Source: Streptomyces sp. 840.1
GTDB taxonomy: Bacteria > Actinomycetota > Actinomycetes > Streptomycetales > Streptomycetaceae
Direction of reading: 5' to 3'
NCBI RefSeq assembly: GCF_003751445.1
Contig: NZ_RJUU01000002.1
Span: forward strand, 62,001 to 126,000
Length of the DNA stretch: 64,000 nt
Each line of letters opens with the position of its first letter. Position 1 is the stretch's first letter. The translations under genes and the position numbers were made by a program. Below, one piece after another: positions 25,871 through 35,147 of the stretch. The notes beneath the pieces were generated by a model that saw nothing but the letters and a program-made list of their open reading frames with translations, was not told where the DNA came from and did no database searches.

Positions 25871-28800
25871 GTGTCAGGGTTCACGCATCTGCATACCGTT
25901 TCCGGGTTCTCCCTGCGGTACGGGGCCTCGCACCCGGAGCGGCTGGCGGAGCGCGCCGCCGAGCGGGGGATGGGCGCCCTCGCGCTGACCGACCGCGACA
26001 CCCTCGCGGGCGCGGTCCGGTTCGCCAAGGCCTGTGAGCGGGCAGTCGTGCGGCCGATCTTCGGGGTGGAGCTGGCGGTGGCCCCCGCAGGGCGTGCGGA
26101 GGGCGATGGACGTGCGCACCGGCTGCGGACCCCGGCCCGCGGTGGTGCCTTTGTCGATGAATCCGCCCCCCGCGTCACCTTCCTCGCCCGCGACGGCGCC
26201 CGGGGCTGGGCCGAGCTGTGCCGCCTCGTCACCGCCGCCCACGCCGCCGTCCCCGACGGCGGCCGGCCCCTGCTCGACCGTTCCGCGCCGCCCGCCGAAG
26301 GGCTCACCGTGCTGCTCGGCCCCGCCTCCGAGGTGGGCCGGGCGCTCGCCGCCGGCCGCCCCGACCGGGCCGCCGCCCTGCTCGCCCCCTGGCGGGAGGT
26401 GTACGGCGACGACCTGCGGCTCGAAGCGGTCCACCACGGACGGGACGGCACCGGACCCGGTTCGCTGCGGCTCGCCGCCCGTACCGTCGGCTTCGCCGCC
26501 GAACAGGGGGTACGGGCCGTGCTGACCAACGCCGTCCGGTACGCCGACGCGGGGCAGGGCCCGGTCGCCGACGTGCTCGACTCGGCCCGCGGGCTCGTCC
26601 CCGTCGACCCGCGCCGCGCCCCGCTCGACAGCGGCGAGCGCTGGCTGAAGGACACCCGCGCGATGGCGGAGACCGCCGAGCGGATCGCCGCCGCCGCCGG
26701 GCTCGGCCCCGGCGCCGGGGCGGCGCTGCTCGCGGAGACCCGGCGCACCGCCGACTCCTGCACCGTCGACCCCGAGGGCGACCTCGGCCTCGGCTCCGTC
26801 CACTTCCCCGAACCGCACCTCGTCGGCGCCGGCCGCCGCACCGCCCAGCGGGTGCTGGCCTCCCGCGCCGCCGCCGGCATGGTGCTGCGCGGGTACGACC
26901 GCAGGCCCGGCTACTGGGACCGGATGCACCACGAGCTGGACATCATCGCCTACCACGGCTTCGCCTCGTACTTCCTGACCGTCGCCCAAGTGGTCGACGA
27001 CATCCGGGAGATGAAGGTCCGGGTGGCCGCCCGCGGCTCCGGCGCCGGCTCCCTGGTCAACCACCTCCTCGGCATCGCCCACGCCGACCCGGTCGAGCAC
27101 GGGCTGCTGATGGAGCGCTTCCTGTCCAAGCGCCGCCTCGTGCTGCCCGACATCGACATCGACGTCGAATCGGCCCGCCGCCTCGACGTCTACCGCGCGA
27201 TCATCGGCCGCTTCGGCACCGAACGGGTCGCCACCGTCGCCATGCCCGAGACCTACCGGGTCCGCCACGCCATCCGGGACGTCGGTGCCGCGCTCTCCAT
27301 GAACCCGGCCGAGACCGACCGGCTCGCCAAGGCCTTCCCGCACATCCGGGCCCGCGACGCCCGCGCGGCCATGGAGGAACTGCCCGAACTGCGTGAGGTG
27401 GCGCGGACGAAGGAGAGGTACGGAAGGCTGTGGGAGCTGGTGGAGGCGCTGGACGGGCTGCCGCGGGGTATCGCCATGCACCCGTGCGGGGTCCTGCTCT
27501 CGGACGCCTCACTGCTGCGCCGCACCCCCGTCATGCCCACCAGCGGCGAGAGCTTCCCGATGGCGCAGTTCGACAAGGAGGACGTGGAGGACCTGGGACT
27601 GCTCAAGCTCGACGTGCTGGGCGTACGGATGCAGTCGGCGATGGCGCACGCGGTCACCGAGGTGAAGCGGGCCTCCGGCCAGGAGATCGACCTGGACGCC
27701 GTGGAGCCGGGTGACCCGGAGACGTACCGGCTGATCAGGACCGCCGAGACGCTGGGCTGCTTCCAGATCGAGTCGCCCGGCCAGCGCGATCTGATCGGCA
27801 GGCTCCAGCCGGACGGCTTCCACGACCTGGTCGTCGACATATCGCTGTTCCGGCCCGGACCGGTCGCCGCCGACATGGTGCGGCCGTTCATCGAGGCCCG
27901 GCACGGCCGGGCGCCCGTCCGCTACCCGCACCCCGATCTGGAGGGTCCGCTGCGCGAGACCTACGGAGTGGTGGTCTTCCACGAGCAGATCATCGAGATG
28001 GTCGACATCATGACCGGCTGCGGCCGGGACGAGGCCGACCGGGTCAGGCGCGGGCTCTCCGACCCCGAGTCGCAGGGCCGGATCAGGATCTGGTTCGCCC
28101 GGCACGCGGCGGCGCGCCAGTACGGCGCCGAAGTGATCGCCCGCGCCTGGGAGATCATCGAGGCGTTCGGCAGCTACGGCTTCTGCAAGGCGCACGCGGT
28201 CGCCTTCGCGGTGCCGACCTACCAGTCGGCCTGGCTGAAGGCGCACCACCCGGCGGCCTTCTACGCCGGGCTGCTCACCCACGACCCCGGGATGTACCCG
28301 AAGCGGCTGCTGCTCGCGGACGCGCGGCGGCGCGGGGTGCCGGTGCTGCCGCTGGACGTGAACCGGTCGGCGGCCGCCCATCGAATCGAACTGGTGTCCG
28401 GTAGCGGAGGGGGCGGGGAATCCTGGGGGCTGCGGCTGGCGCTCTCCGACGTCCACGGGATCAGTGCGGCCGAGGTCGCCCGGATCGAGGACGGGCAGCC
28501 CTACACCTCGCTGCTGGACTTCTGGCAGCGGGCCCGTCCGGGCAAGCCGGCCGCCGAACGGCTGGCCCAGGTGGGCGCGTTGGACGCGTTCGGCGCCAAC
28601 CGCCGTGATCTGCTGCTGCATCTGTCCGAGCTCCACCGCGCCCAGCGGGGCGCGGGTTCCGGCGGCTCGGGCGCGCAGCTCCCGCTCGGCGGCGGACACC
28701 GTACCGGCTCCATCGGCCTGCCCGACCTCAACGAGGCGGAGCGGCTCAGCGCCGAGCTCGGCGTGCTGAGCATGGATGTCTCACGCCATCTGATGAGCGA

Positions 28801-29353
28801 TCACCACGCCTTCCTGGCCGAGCTCGGAGCGGTATCCGCCAAGCGGCTGCGTGAGGCACGGCACGGGGAGACCGTGCTGGTCGCGGGCGCCAAGGCGGCC
28901 ACCCAGACCCCGCCGGTCCGCTCCGGGCGGCGGGTCGTCTTCACGACGCTGGACGACGGTACGGGCCTGGTCGACCTGGCGTTCTTCGACGACAGCCACG
29001 CCGACTGCGCGTACACCGTCTTCCACTCCTGGCTGCTGCTGGTGCGCGGAGTGGTGCAGCGGCGCGGGCCGCGCAGCCTGAGCGTGGTGGGCGCCGCCGC
29101 CTGGAATCTGGCCGAGCTGGCCGAACTGCGGCGTACCGGCGGGCTCGACGCGGTCGCGGCCAGGCTGGCGCGGGAGCCCGAGCCCGAGGATGCCCCCGCG
29201 CCGGACGAGTCCCCGGCCGACGGGGACGACGGCCGCCGCATCCGGATGCCGACCGGTTATGAGATGAACCCCTGGGCGGACCTCCAGCCGCCCGGCGAGG
29301 GCACGCCCACCGGAAGGAAACTGTGGCACCAGAGCCCGGGGAGCGCGGGATGA
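25871..29353 (+). CDS. dnaE2: Error-prone DNA polymerase DnaE2
   Basis: This 1160-residue C-family polymerase starts with a PHP domain (FTHLHTVSGFSLRYGASHPERL). The palm carries the catalytic aspartates in LPDIDIDVESARR near residue 426 and LLKLDVLG near 580; the fingers hold SYGFCKAHAVAFA and the C-terminal OB part has VVFTTLDDGTGLVDLAFFDD. Length and the absence of the long replicative C-terminal tail match DnaE2 rather than DnaE1. DnaE2 does mutagenic translesion synthesis after DNA damage. GTG 25871 has AGGAGG 5 nt upstream. It overlaps the next gene by 4 nt (ATGA). Confidence 0.95.
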   Translation: MSGFTHLHTVSGFSLRYGASHPERLAERAAERGMGALALTDRDTLAGAVRFAKACERAVVRPIFGVELAVAPAGRAEGDGRAHRLRTPARGGAFVDESAPRVTFLARDGARGWAELCRLVTAAHAAVPDGGRPLLDRSAPPAEGLTVLLGPASEVGRALAAGRPDRAAALLAPWREVYGDDLRLEAVHHGRDGTGPGSLRLAARTVGFAAEQGVRAVLTNAVRYADAGQGPVADVLDSARGLVPVDPRRAPLDSGERWLKDTRAMAETAERIAAAAGLGPGAGAALLAETRRTADSCTVDPEGDLGLGSVHFPEPHLVGAGRRTAQRVLASRAAAGMVLRGYDRRPGYWDRMHHELDIIAYHGFASYFLTVAQVVDDIREMKVRVAARGSGAGSLVNHLLGIAHADPVEHGLLMERFLSKRRLVLPDIDIDVESARRLDVYRAIIGRFGTERVATVAMPETYRVRHAIRDVGAALSMNPAETDRLAKAFPHIRARDARAAMEELPELREVARTKERYGRLWELVEALDGLPRGIAMHPCGVLLSDASLLRRTPVMPTSGESFPMAQFDKEDVEDLGLLKLDVLGVRMQSAMAHAVTEVKRASGQEIDLDAVEPGDPETYRLIRTAETLGCFQIESPGQRDLIGRLQPDGFHDLVVDISLFRPGPVAADMVRPFIEARHGRAPVRYPHPDLEGPLRETYGVVVFHEQIIEMVDIMTGCGRDEADRVRRGLSDPESQGRIRIWFARHAAARQYGAEVIARAWEIIEAFGSYGFCKAHAVAFAVPTYQSAWLKAHHPAAFYAGLLTHDPGMYPKRLLLADARRRGVPVLPLDVNRSAAAHRIELVSGSGGGGESWGLRLALSDVHGISAAEVARIEDGQPYTSLLDFWQRARPGKPAAERLAQVGALDAFGANRRDLLLHLSELHRAQRGAGSGGSGAQLPLGGGHRTGSIGLPDLNEAERLSAELGVLSMDVSRHLMSDHHAFLAELGAVSAKRLREARHGETVLVAGAKAATQTPPVRSGRRVVFTTLDDGTGLVDLAFFDDSHADCAYTVFHSWLLLVRGVVQRRGPRSLSVVGAAAWNLAELAELRRTGGLDAVAARLAREPEPEDAPAPDESPADGDDGRRIRMPTGYEMNPWADLQPPGEGTPTGRKLWHQSPGSAG

Positions 29354-30402
29354 ACGAGCGGCCGGGGACGGACGAGCGGCCGGAGGCGGAGGAGCGGCCC
29401 GGGGTGGGCGAGCGGCCCGGGATCCTCTGTCTGCGGTTCCGGCGGGTCGGCGGCGGGCCCTTGGACGGGGGCGGTTACGCGGGACTGCTGGACCTGCTCG
29501 GTTCGTTCACCCCGCTCGTGGAGGCGGCGCCGCCCGATGGGGCGCTCGCCGATGTGCGGGGCGCGCTGCGCTACTTCGGCCGGGACGCGGCCGGGCTGGC
29601 CGCGGTCGTCCGGGTCCGCGCGCTGGCCCTGCACGGCGTGGACTGCGCGATCGGGGCCGCCGAGAACCCGATGCTGGCGCGGATGGCGGCGCGGCGGGCG
29701 GCGCCCGGGACGACCTTCGTGGTGCCCGTCGGCGGGGCCGCCGCCTTCCTCGCGGACCGGCCGGCCGCCGCGCTGGACGGCGTCGGGGCGGCGACGGTCC
29801 GCACCCTGTGCGGGTACGGGCTCGACTCCGTCGGCCGGATCGCGGCCGCCCCGCTCGGCACCCTCCAGCGGATCACCGGGGTGCGGACCGGGCGCGAGCT
29901 GTGGGAGCGGGCCCGGGGCATCGACCGTACGGCGGTGGTACCGAACGCCGCCGCCCGGTCGGTCGCCGCCGAACGCACCTTCCCGCGCGACGAGCTGGGC
30001 CGGGAGCGGCAGCGGCGCGCGCTCATGTCGCTCACCGAGGAGCTGGGGGCGAGGATGCGCGGTGAGGGACAGGTGTGCCGCTCGCTCGCGGTCTCCGTGC
30101 GCTATGCCGACCGGACCGGCTACTCGACGCTGACCCGCAGCCGTACGCTCCGCGAGCCCACCGCGCACTCCGCGGAGCTCACCGCGCTCGCCTACCGCAT
30201 CCACGACTCGTTCGCCCTGCAGCGCGCCCGGGTGCGGGGGATCGCCCTGCGCGCCGAGGGGCTCGGGGACGCGGGGCGGGCCGCGCACCAGCTGACCTTC
30301 GATCCGGTGGACGAGCGGGCCCGGCGGATCGAGGCGGTGGCGGACCGGCTGCGGGCCAGGTTCGGGCCGCAGGCCGTGATGCCGGGGCGGCTCGCAGCCT
30401 GA
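29350..30402 (+). CDS. ImuB-like Y-family polymerase homologue lacking catalytic acidic motif
   Basis: This 350-residue protein is translationally coupled to dnaE2. It has the little-finger/thumb part of Y-family polymerases (AAALDGVGAATVRTLCGYGLDSVGRIAAAP, a helix-hairpin-helix near residue 145, and AERTFPRDELGRERQRRALMSLTEELGARMR). The N-terminal strand where catalytic Y polymerases have an Asp-x-Asp reads ILCLRFRRVGG, and no Ser-x-Asp-Glu motif is seen. It is therefore most likely a non-catalytic adaptor like ImuB, which brings DnaE2 to the clamp. No ImuA' gene is present. A repeated PGxxERPxxxERP segment fills residues 4-24. Confidence 0.82.
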   Translation: MNERPGTDERPEAEERPGVGERPGILCLRFRRVGGGPLDGGGYAGLLDLLGSFTPLVEAAPPDGALADVRGALRYFGRDAAGLAAVVRVRALALHGVDCAIGAAENPMLARMAARRAAPGTTFVVPVGGAAAFLADRPAAALDGVGAATVRTLCGYGLDSVGRIAAAPLGTLQRITGVRTGRELWERARGIDRTAVVPNAAARSVAAERTFPRDELGRERQRRALMSLTEELGARMRGEGQVCRSLAVSVRYADRTGYSTLTRSRTLREPTAHSAELTALAYRIHDSFALQRARVRGIALRAEGLGDAGRAAHQLTFDPVDERARRIEAVADRLRARFGPQAVMPGRLAA

Positions 30403-30604
30403 ACCACCGGGCGGGGGCTGTCCGGAAGTCGCGGTTACCGCCGGTCAGTTTTTACCGACGCGTAACTTCCCAGGAAACCCTACTCGTGCGTAAGTTGGCA
30501 TGAGCACGCAGAACATGAGTGCGCAGAACATCGTCATCACTTGTGGTCCGGACCGCAGGGTGCACAGACATCGCAACTCCCTTGAGCCGCAAGGAGAACC
30601 CACG

Positions 30605-31498
30605 ATGCTGCCCTGGACCCGTGCGCCGCGCACCCCACGAGCGCGCAGAACCCTCGCCGCACTGCTCCTCGCAGTCGCCGCGGTCGCCACCCCCACCGCC
30701 ACCGCCGCTGCCGCCACCCCCACCGCCGTCACGGCCACCTCACATGGCTGGAACGACTACTCCTGCAAACCCTCCGCAGCCCACCCCCGGCCCGTCGTCC
30801 TGGTCCACGGAACCTTCGGGAACTCGGTCGACAACTGGCTGGTCCTCGCCCCCTACCTGGTGAACCGGGGCTACTGCGTCTACTCGCTCGACTACGGGCA
30901 GCTCCCGGGTGTGCCGCTCTTCAACGGCCTGGGCCCCGTCGACAAGTCGGCCGGGCAGCTCGCCACGTTCGTCGACAAGGTGCTCGCCTCCACCGGGGCG
31001 CCCAAGGCGGACATCGTCGGTCACTCCCAGGGCGGCATGATGCCGAACTACTACCTGAAGTTCCTGGGCGGGGCGGCCAAGGTGAACGCCATGATCGGGC
31101 TCGCGCCCGACAACCACGGCACCACCCTCCTCGGCCTGACCAAGCTCCTGCCGTACTTCCCCGGCGCGGGTGACCTGCTCAACGAACACACGCCCGGACT
31201 CGCGGACCAGGTGGCCGGATCGCCCTTCGTGACCAAGCTCAACTCCCTGCCCGACACCGTGCCGGGCGTGCACTACACCGTCATCGCGACCAAGTACGAC
31301 GAGGTCGTGACCCCGTACCGGACACAGTTCCTGGACGGACCCGACGTGCACAACGTCCTGCTCCAGGACCTGTGCCCGGTCGACCTGTCCGAGCACGTGG
31401 CGATCGGGACCGTGGACCGGGTCGCCTACCACGAGGTGGCCAACGCCCTCGACCCGGCGCACGCCACCAGGACCAACTGCGCCTCGGCCGTCGGATAG
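30605..31498 (+). CDS. Secreted class-2 lipase/esterase (EstA-like)
   Basis: This 297-residue secreted hydrolase has an Arg/Pro-rich start, a hydrophobic core (TLAALLLAVAAVATPTA) and a signal cleavage near ATAAAA. The mature part holds VVLVHGTFGNSVDNW (oxyanion), YCVYSLDYGQLPG, the nucleophile elbow ADIVGHSQGGMMPNYYLK, the acid near TKYDEVVTPY and the late DLSEHVAIGT with the likely catalytic His. Cys pairs at the N-terminus (YSCKP/YCVY) and C-terminus (LCPVD/TNCAS) suit an extracellular enzyme. ATG 30605 follows AAGGAG. It stands alone with its own terminator. Confidence 0.92.
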   Translation: MLPWTRAPRTPRARRTLAALLLAVAAVATPTATAAAATPTAVTATSHGWNDYSCKPSAAHPRPVVLVHGTFGNSVDNWLVLAPYLVNRGYCVYSLDYGQLPGVPLFNGLGPVDKSAGQLATFVDKVLASTGAPKADIVGHSQGGMMPNYYLKFLGGAAKVNAMIGLAPDNHGTTLLGLTKLLPYFPGAGDLLNEHTPGLADQVAGSPFVTKLNSLPDTVPGVHYTVIATKYDEVVTPYRTQFLDGPDVHNVLLQDLCPVDLSEHVAIGTVDRVAYHEVANALDPAHATRTNCASAVG

Positions 31499-31511
31499 GG
31501 CGCTCCGTCCC

Positions 31512-31538
31512 TTCCCCGGGGCCGGGCTTCCCGGGGAA
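31512..31538 (+). terminator. Hairpin terminator after the lipase gene
   Basis: Perfect 9-bp stem TTCCCCGGG/CCCGGGGAA with a 9-nt loop, 14 nt after the lipase stop and 37 nt before the next start. Confidence 0.75.
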
Positions 31539-31574
31539 TCCGCCACTGTCGGCGGTGGATGGCACGATCGGAGC

Positions 31575-33053
31575 ATGACGACGATCGACTGGGACTCCGC
31601 CGCCGATTCCTTCGACGAGGAGCCGGACCACGGACTGCTCGACCCCGTGGTCCGGCACGCGTGGGCGCAGCGGCTGGAGAGCTGGCTGCCCCGGGAGCGT
31701 TCCGAAGTCCTCGACCTCGGATGCGGCACCGGAAGCCTGGCCCTGCTCGTCACCGGGCAGGGCCACCGGGTCACCGCCGTGGACCGCTCGCCGCGCATGG
31801 CGGAGCAGGCGCGCGCCAAGCTGGCGGGTACGGGCACCGAGGTGCTCACCGGGGACGCCGCCGCACCGCCCGTCGGCAAGCAGCGGTTCGACGTGATCCT
31901 GGCCCGGCACGTGGTGTGGCTGCTGCCCGACCCGGCGGCGGCCCTGCGGCACTGGTTCGGCCTGCTGCGGCCCGGCGGCCGACTGGTGCTGATCGAGGGC
32001 GTGTGGAACGGGGTCGGGCTGTCCGCCCGGCAGCTCACCGCGCTGCTCGCCCCGTTCACCGAACGCATCCACCACGAACGGCTCTCCGGCGACCGCGACC
32101 TCTGGGGCAAGGACGTCGACGACGAGCGCTACGCCCTGGTGGCCCGCGCCGAACCGCCGCGCCGGCACACCGAGGTGGTGGACGTGCACCTGATCCTGCG
32201 GCGCGGCTCCGAGGTGCTGCTCGCCCGCCGCGCCGGTACGGGGTACGCGGACGGGCTGCTGCACGCCCCGTCCGGGCATCTGGAGGACGGCGAGGACGTC
32301 CGCGAGGGCATGATTCGCGAGGCGGCCGAGGAGACCGGGATCGCCCTGGAGCCGGAGGAGTTGCGGGTGGCCCTCGTCATGCAGCACCGGGGGCCCGGCG
32401 GCAGCCCCAGGACCGGCTGGTTCTTCGAGGCGGAGTACGACCCGGCCAGGCCCCCGTACAACCGCGAACCGGACAAGTGCTCGGAGCTGGCCTGGTTCCC
32501 GCTGGACGCCCTTCCGGACGACATGGTGGCGTACTGCCGGGCCGGGCTCGACGGCTACCGGGCGGGGGAACGCTTCATGGTCCACTGGCACGAGGACGGC
32601 GACACCGTCGCCCACGAACCGCGCGGCCCCCGTCGCGCGGTCCCGCTGCCGGCCGGCGGGGACCGCGCCGGCCGGGTCCACCACATCGAGCTGTGGGTGC
32701 CCGACCTGGCGGCGGCCGAGGCGGGTTGGGGCTGGCTGCTCGGCGAGCTGGGCCATGTCCCCTACCAGCGGTGGGCGCACGGGCGCAGCTGGCGCCGGGG
32801 CGAGGGCTACGTGGTCGTCGAGCAGTCGCCCGACCTGCTCCCCGGGGCCCACGAGCGGCGCCGTCCGGGCCTCAACCACCTGGCGTTCCACGTGGCGGAC
32901 CGGGAGACCCTCGACGCGCTGGTGGCCCGCGCCCCCGAGCACGGCTGGCGGCTGCTCTTCCCGGACCGTCATCCGCATGCGGGCGGCGACGGGCACGTGG
33001 CCGCGTATCTGGAGGACGCGGCGGGGTACGAGGTCGAGCTGGTGGCCGGCTGA
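31575..33053 (+). CDS. Methyltransferase-Nudix hydrolase-VOC triple fusion
   Basis: This 492-residue protein joins three domains. Residues 1-195 are a class I SAM-dependent methyltransferase (VLDLGCGTGSLALLV, FDVILARHVVWLLPDP, LRPGGRLVLIEG). Residues about 200-345 are a Nudix hydrolase with a full Nudix box (G-x5-E-x7-REAAEETGI, about 234-256). Residues about 365-492 are a glyoxalase/VOC fold (VHHIELWVPDLAAAE, LNHLAFHVADRETLDAL, AYLEDAAGYEVELVA). The first domain starts PDHGLLDPVVRHAWAQRL, common in small Streptomyces methyltransferases. There is no stop or frame break between the domains. The combined function is unknown; house-cleaning of a modified nucleotide or aldehyde is only a guess. 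Confidence 0.9.
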   Translation: MTTIDWDSAADSFDEEPDHGLLDPVVRHAWAQRLESWLPRERSEVLDLGCGTGSLALLVTGQGHRVTAVDRSPRMAEQARAKLAGTGTEVLTGDAAAPPVGKQRFDVILARHVVWLLPDPAAALRHWFGLLRPGGRLVLIEGVWNGVGLSARQLTALLAPFTERIHHERLSGDRDLWGKDVDDERYALVARAEPPRRHTEVVDVHLILRRGSEVLLARRAGTGYADGLLHAPSGHLEDGEDVREGMIREAAEETGIALEPEELRVALVMQHRGPGGSPRTGWFFEAEYDPARPPYNREPDKCSELAWFPLDALPDDMVAYCRAGLDGYRAGERFMVHWHEDGDTVAHEPRGPRRAVPLPAGGDRAGRVHHIELWVPDLAAAEAGWGWLLGELGHVPYQRWAHGRSWRRGEGYVVVEQSPDLLPGAHERRRPGLNHLAFHVADRETLDALVARAPEHGWRLLFPDRHPHAGGDGHVAAYLEDAAGYEVELVAG

Positions 33054-33089
33054 GGGCCCCCGCACCGGCGGGCCGGGCGGCGCGGGGTC

Positions 33090-33623
33090 TCAGACCAGCA
33101 GGCCGGCGAGACCCTCCGGTGTACGGGCGAGGCGTTCCAGCTCGTCCAGCGCCGCGACGGCGGCCCGCGCCGCCCCGGGATCGCGTCCGGCCAGCCCGCT
33201 CTGCTCGAACTCGTCCTCGTCCAGCCGCAGTACGCCGGAGCGGTCCGCCGGCACCCACAGATCGAGATCCAGGTCCTCGACGAGCAGCTCACCGTCGCGC
33301 AGCACGGCCGGGCGGGTCACGTCGCAGTACCAGCCCTTGAGTTCACCCGCGCCGCTGCGGACCTCCTTCACCGCGAACCAGGCGTCGCGCCAGTAGTGCT
33401 CGGTGAAGACGTCACCCGGCTCGAAGCGTACGAAGCCGAAGTCGCGGACCCCGGGGGCGGCCCAGGGCGCCCGCACCGTCACCCGGGTGCCGTCGTCGGC
33501 GACCAGGGCGGCGGGATACTCGATCTTGGTCTTTCCCGCCTTGACCAGGACGACCGTCAGCCCGGAGTCCGGCCCGGGATCCGGTGCGACATCCGGTCCT
33601 GCGTCAGCCGAGCTTGCGGACAT
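33090..33623 (-). CDS. DUF402 family protein (FomD-like)
   Basis: This 177-residue protein has the DUF402 core FTEHYWRDAWFAVKEV and GWYCDVTRPAVLRDGELLVEDLDLDLWVP, whose acidic residues bind a divalent metal in relatives such as FomD and the Ntdp family. These relatives hydrolyse phosphate esters or nucleoside diphosphates. The actual substrate here is not known. ATG 33623 lies inside the end of the upstream GNAT gene (20-nt overlap), so the two are coupled. Confidence 0.85.
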   Translation of the reverse strand: MSASSADAGPDVAPDPGPDSGLTVVLVKAGKTKIEYPAALVADDGTRVTVRAPWAAPGVRDFGFVRFEPGDVFTEHYWRDAWFAVKEVRSGAGELKGWYCDVTRPAVLRDGELLVEDLDLDLWVPADRSGVLRLDEDEFEQSGLAGRDPGAARAAVAALDELERLARTPEGLAGLLV

Positions 33624-34524
33624 GGCGTACCTCCGAGGCGCAGATCTCGTAGCCGAACCAGCGGTTGATCGCCAGCATCGGACCGTTCTCGGCGTCGTTG
33701 CCGGTGTATGCGTCGGTGTACCCGGCAGCGCGTGCCCGGTGCAGCGAGTCGTTCTTGGCGAGCTTCGCCAGCCCGCGGCCGCGGTACGCCCGCCGGGTGC
33801 CCGTCATCCCCGACCAGTAACGCCCCGAGCCGTCGCACTCCGCCACGCTGAACGCGGCGACCTCGCCGTCGACCACCACGACCGAGGTGAGGCGGCGGTC
33901 GAGCGAGGGATCGCCCCAGGTCTCGGTGAGCCACTTCTCGTAGTCCGACAGCTGGGCCGGGGTGTCGCTCGGCTCGTCCGCCGTCGTCTCGGCATCCGCC
34001 TCGAAGAGCGGTCGCGGGTCGTCCTCGAAATCGGCGGCGGTCCGCAGCTCGACACCGGGCGGGAGCTCCTGACGGGGCGGCAGCGTGCCGCCGGCCAGAT
34101 CCAGGTGCATGAAGTGCGCCGGCCGGCTGGGCGCGTAGCCGTGCCGCTCCGCGAAGGCCCGGTCGCGCGGGGTGTCCAGCACCCAGGCGTAGACCTCGCT
34201 CGCACCGGCCGGAGCCAGATATTCCTCGGCCGTGCGCAGCAGCAGGGAGCCCGCACCCCGGCCGGTCCGCTCCGGATGGACGTGCGGATTACAGAACGCC
34301 TGGCCGGGCCTGGGGCTCTCATGGGCGAGACCGGCCTCGGCGGTTGCGATGATCTCGCCGTCCTCCTCCGCGACCAGCAGGCGGGACCGCTTGTCGGGAT
34401 GGGCGTTCGCCAGGCCGAAGACGACCGCTTCCGGGGTGGTCACCATGAACGGGAGCGCGGCGCGCCGCACCCGCACCCAGTCCTCGGCGTCGGAGGTGCG
34501 GAAGTCGCGAACGATGACAGTCAT
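33604..34524 (-). CDS. Tandem GNAT-family N-acetyltransferase
   Basis: This 306-residue protein contains two GNAT folds. The first (residues 1-150) has NPHVHPERTGRGAGSLLLRTAEEYL and the second (about 165-306) has RRAYRGRGLAKLAKNDSLHRARAAG; both match the acetyl-CoA pyrophosphate loop Q/R-x-x-G-x-G/A. The C-terminus GNDAENGPMLAINRWFGYEICASE resembles mycothiol-synthase-like and streptothricin-acetyltransferase-like proteins. The start MTVIVRDFR at 34524 is favoured over a 34548 start because the fold begins there. Substrate unknown. Confidence 0.87.
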   Translation of the reverse strand: MTVIVRDFRTSDAEDWVRVRRAALPFMVTTPEAVVFGLANAHPDKRSRLLVAEEDGEIIATAEAGLAHESPRPGQAFCNPHVHPERTGRGAGSLLLRTAEEYLAPAGASEVYAWVLDTPRDRAFAERHGYAPSRPAHFMHLDLAGGTLPPRQELPPGVELRTAADFEDDPRPLFEADAETTADEPSDTPAQLSDYEKWLTETWGDPSLDRRLTSVVVVDGEVAAFSVAECDGSGRYWSGMTGTRRAYRGRGLAKLAKNDSLHRARAAGYTDAYTGNDAENGPMLAINRWFGYEICASEVRHVRKLG

Positions 34525-34662
34525 GCGCCGGACCGTACCCGGAGGCACCGCCGGTCCGCCCGTGATTTTTTTCCGGCGCCCCCGGCCGCGGCGGGGGCCG
34601 TCCCGGGACGCGTCGGCGGGGCGGGCGCCTGTGGTTTCGGGGGGTGGGGGGAGAATCGGGCT

Positions 34663-35037
34663 GTGACTCTGAAGATCTCCGTTGACCCGGATTCCGGCGC
34701 CGCCCCGTACGAGCAGCTGCGCACCCAGATCTCCGAACTGGCGCGCTCCGGCGCCCTGCCGGTGGGCTACCGGCTTCCGACCGTACGCGGCCTGGCCGAG
34801 GAGCTGGGCCTCGCCGCCAACACGGTCGCCAAGGCGTACCGGGCGCTGGAGGCGGACGGGGTGATCGAGACCCGTGGGCGCAACGGGACCCTCATCGCCG
34901 CCGCGGGCGACGCGGCCGAGCGCAACGCCGCCTCGGCCGCGCGGGAGTACGCGGAGCAGGCCCGGCGGCTGGGGCTGTCCCGTGCGCGGGCGCTCGCGCT
35001 CGCACAGGACGCGGTGCGGGCGGTGTACGCGGGGTGA
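34663..35037 (+). CDS. GntR-family regulator, YtrA type
   Basis: This 124-residue protein has an N-terminal winged helix-turn-helix (PYEQLRTQISELARSG, LPTVRGLAEELGLAANTVAKAYRALEADGVIETRG) and a short helical tail (REYAEQARRLGLSRARALALAQDAV). The short effector part is the YtrA pattern, in which no ligand domain is present and ABC transporter genes are usual targets; none is adjacent here. GTG 34663 follows GGGGAGA. Divergent from the GNAT/DUF402 pair, which it may control. Confidence 0.9.
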   Translation: MTLKISVDPDSGAAPYEQLRTQISELARSGALPVGYRLPTVRGLAEELGLAANTVAKAYRALEADGVIETRGRNGTLIAAAGDAAERNAASAAREYAEQARRLGLSRARALALAQDAVRAVYAG

Positions 35038-35117
35038 GGTGAGGGCGGCACGCGCCGGGGGCCGGTTCGGGCCGGACTGGGCCGCACGGGCCGGTCCGGG
35101 ACGTGCGGGCTGTGTGC

Positions 35118-35141
35118 GGCCGGGCCCGCGCGGGCCCGGCC
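35118..35141. terminator. Bidirectional GC palindrome
   Basis: A perfect 24-bp palindrome (arms GGCCGGGCCCG and CGGGCCCGGCC with a 2-bp centre) lies between the convergent GntR and AAA ATPase genes. Confidence 0.6.
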
Positions 35142-35147
35142 CGGTGC

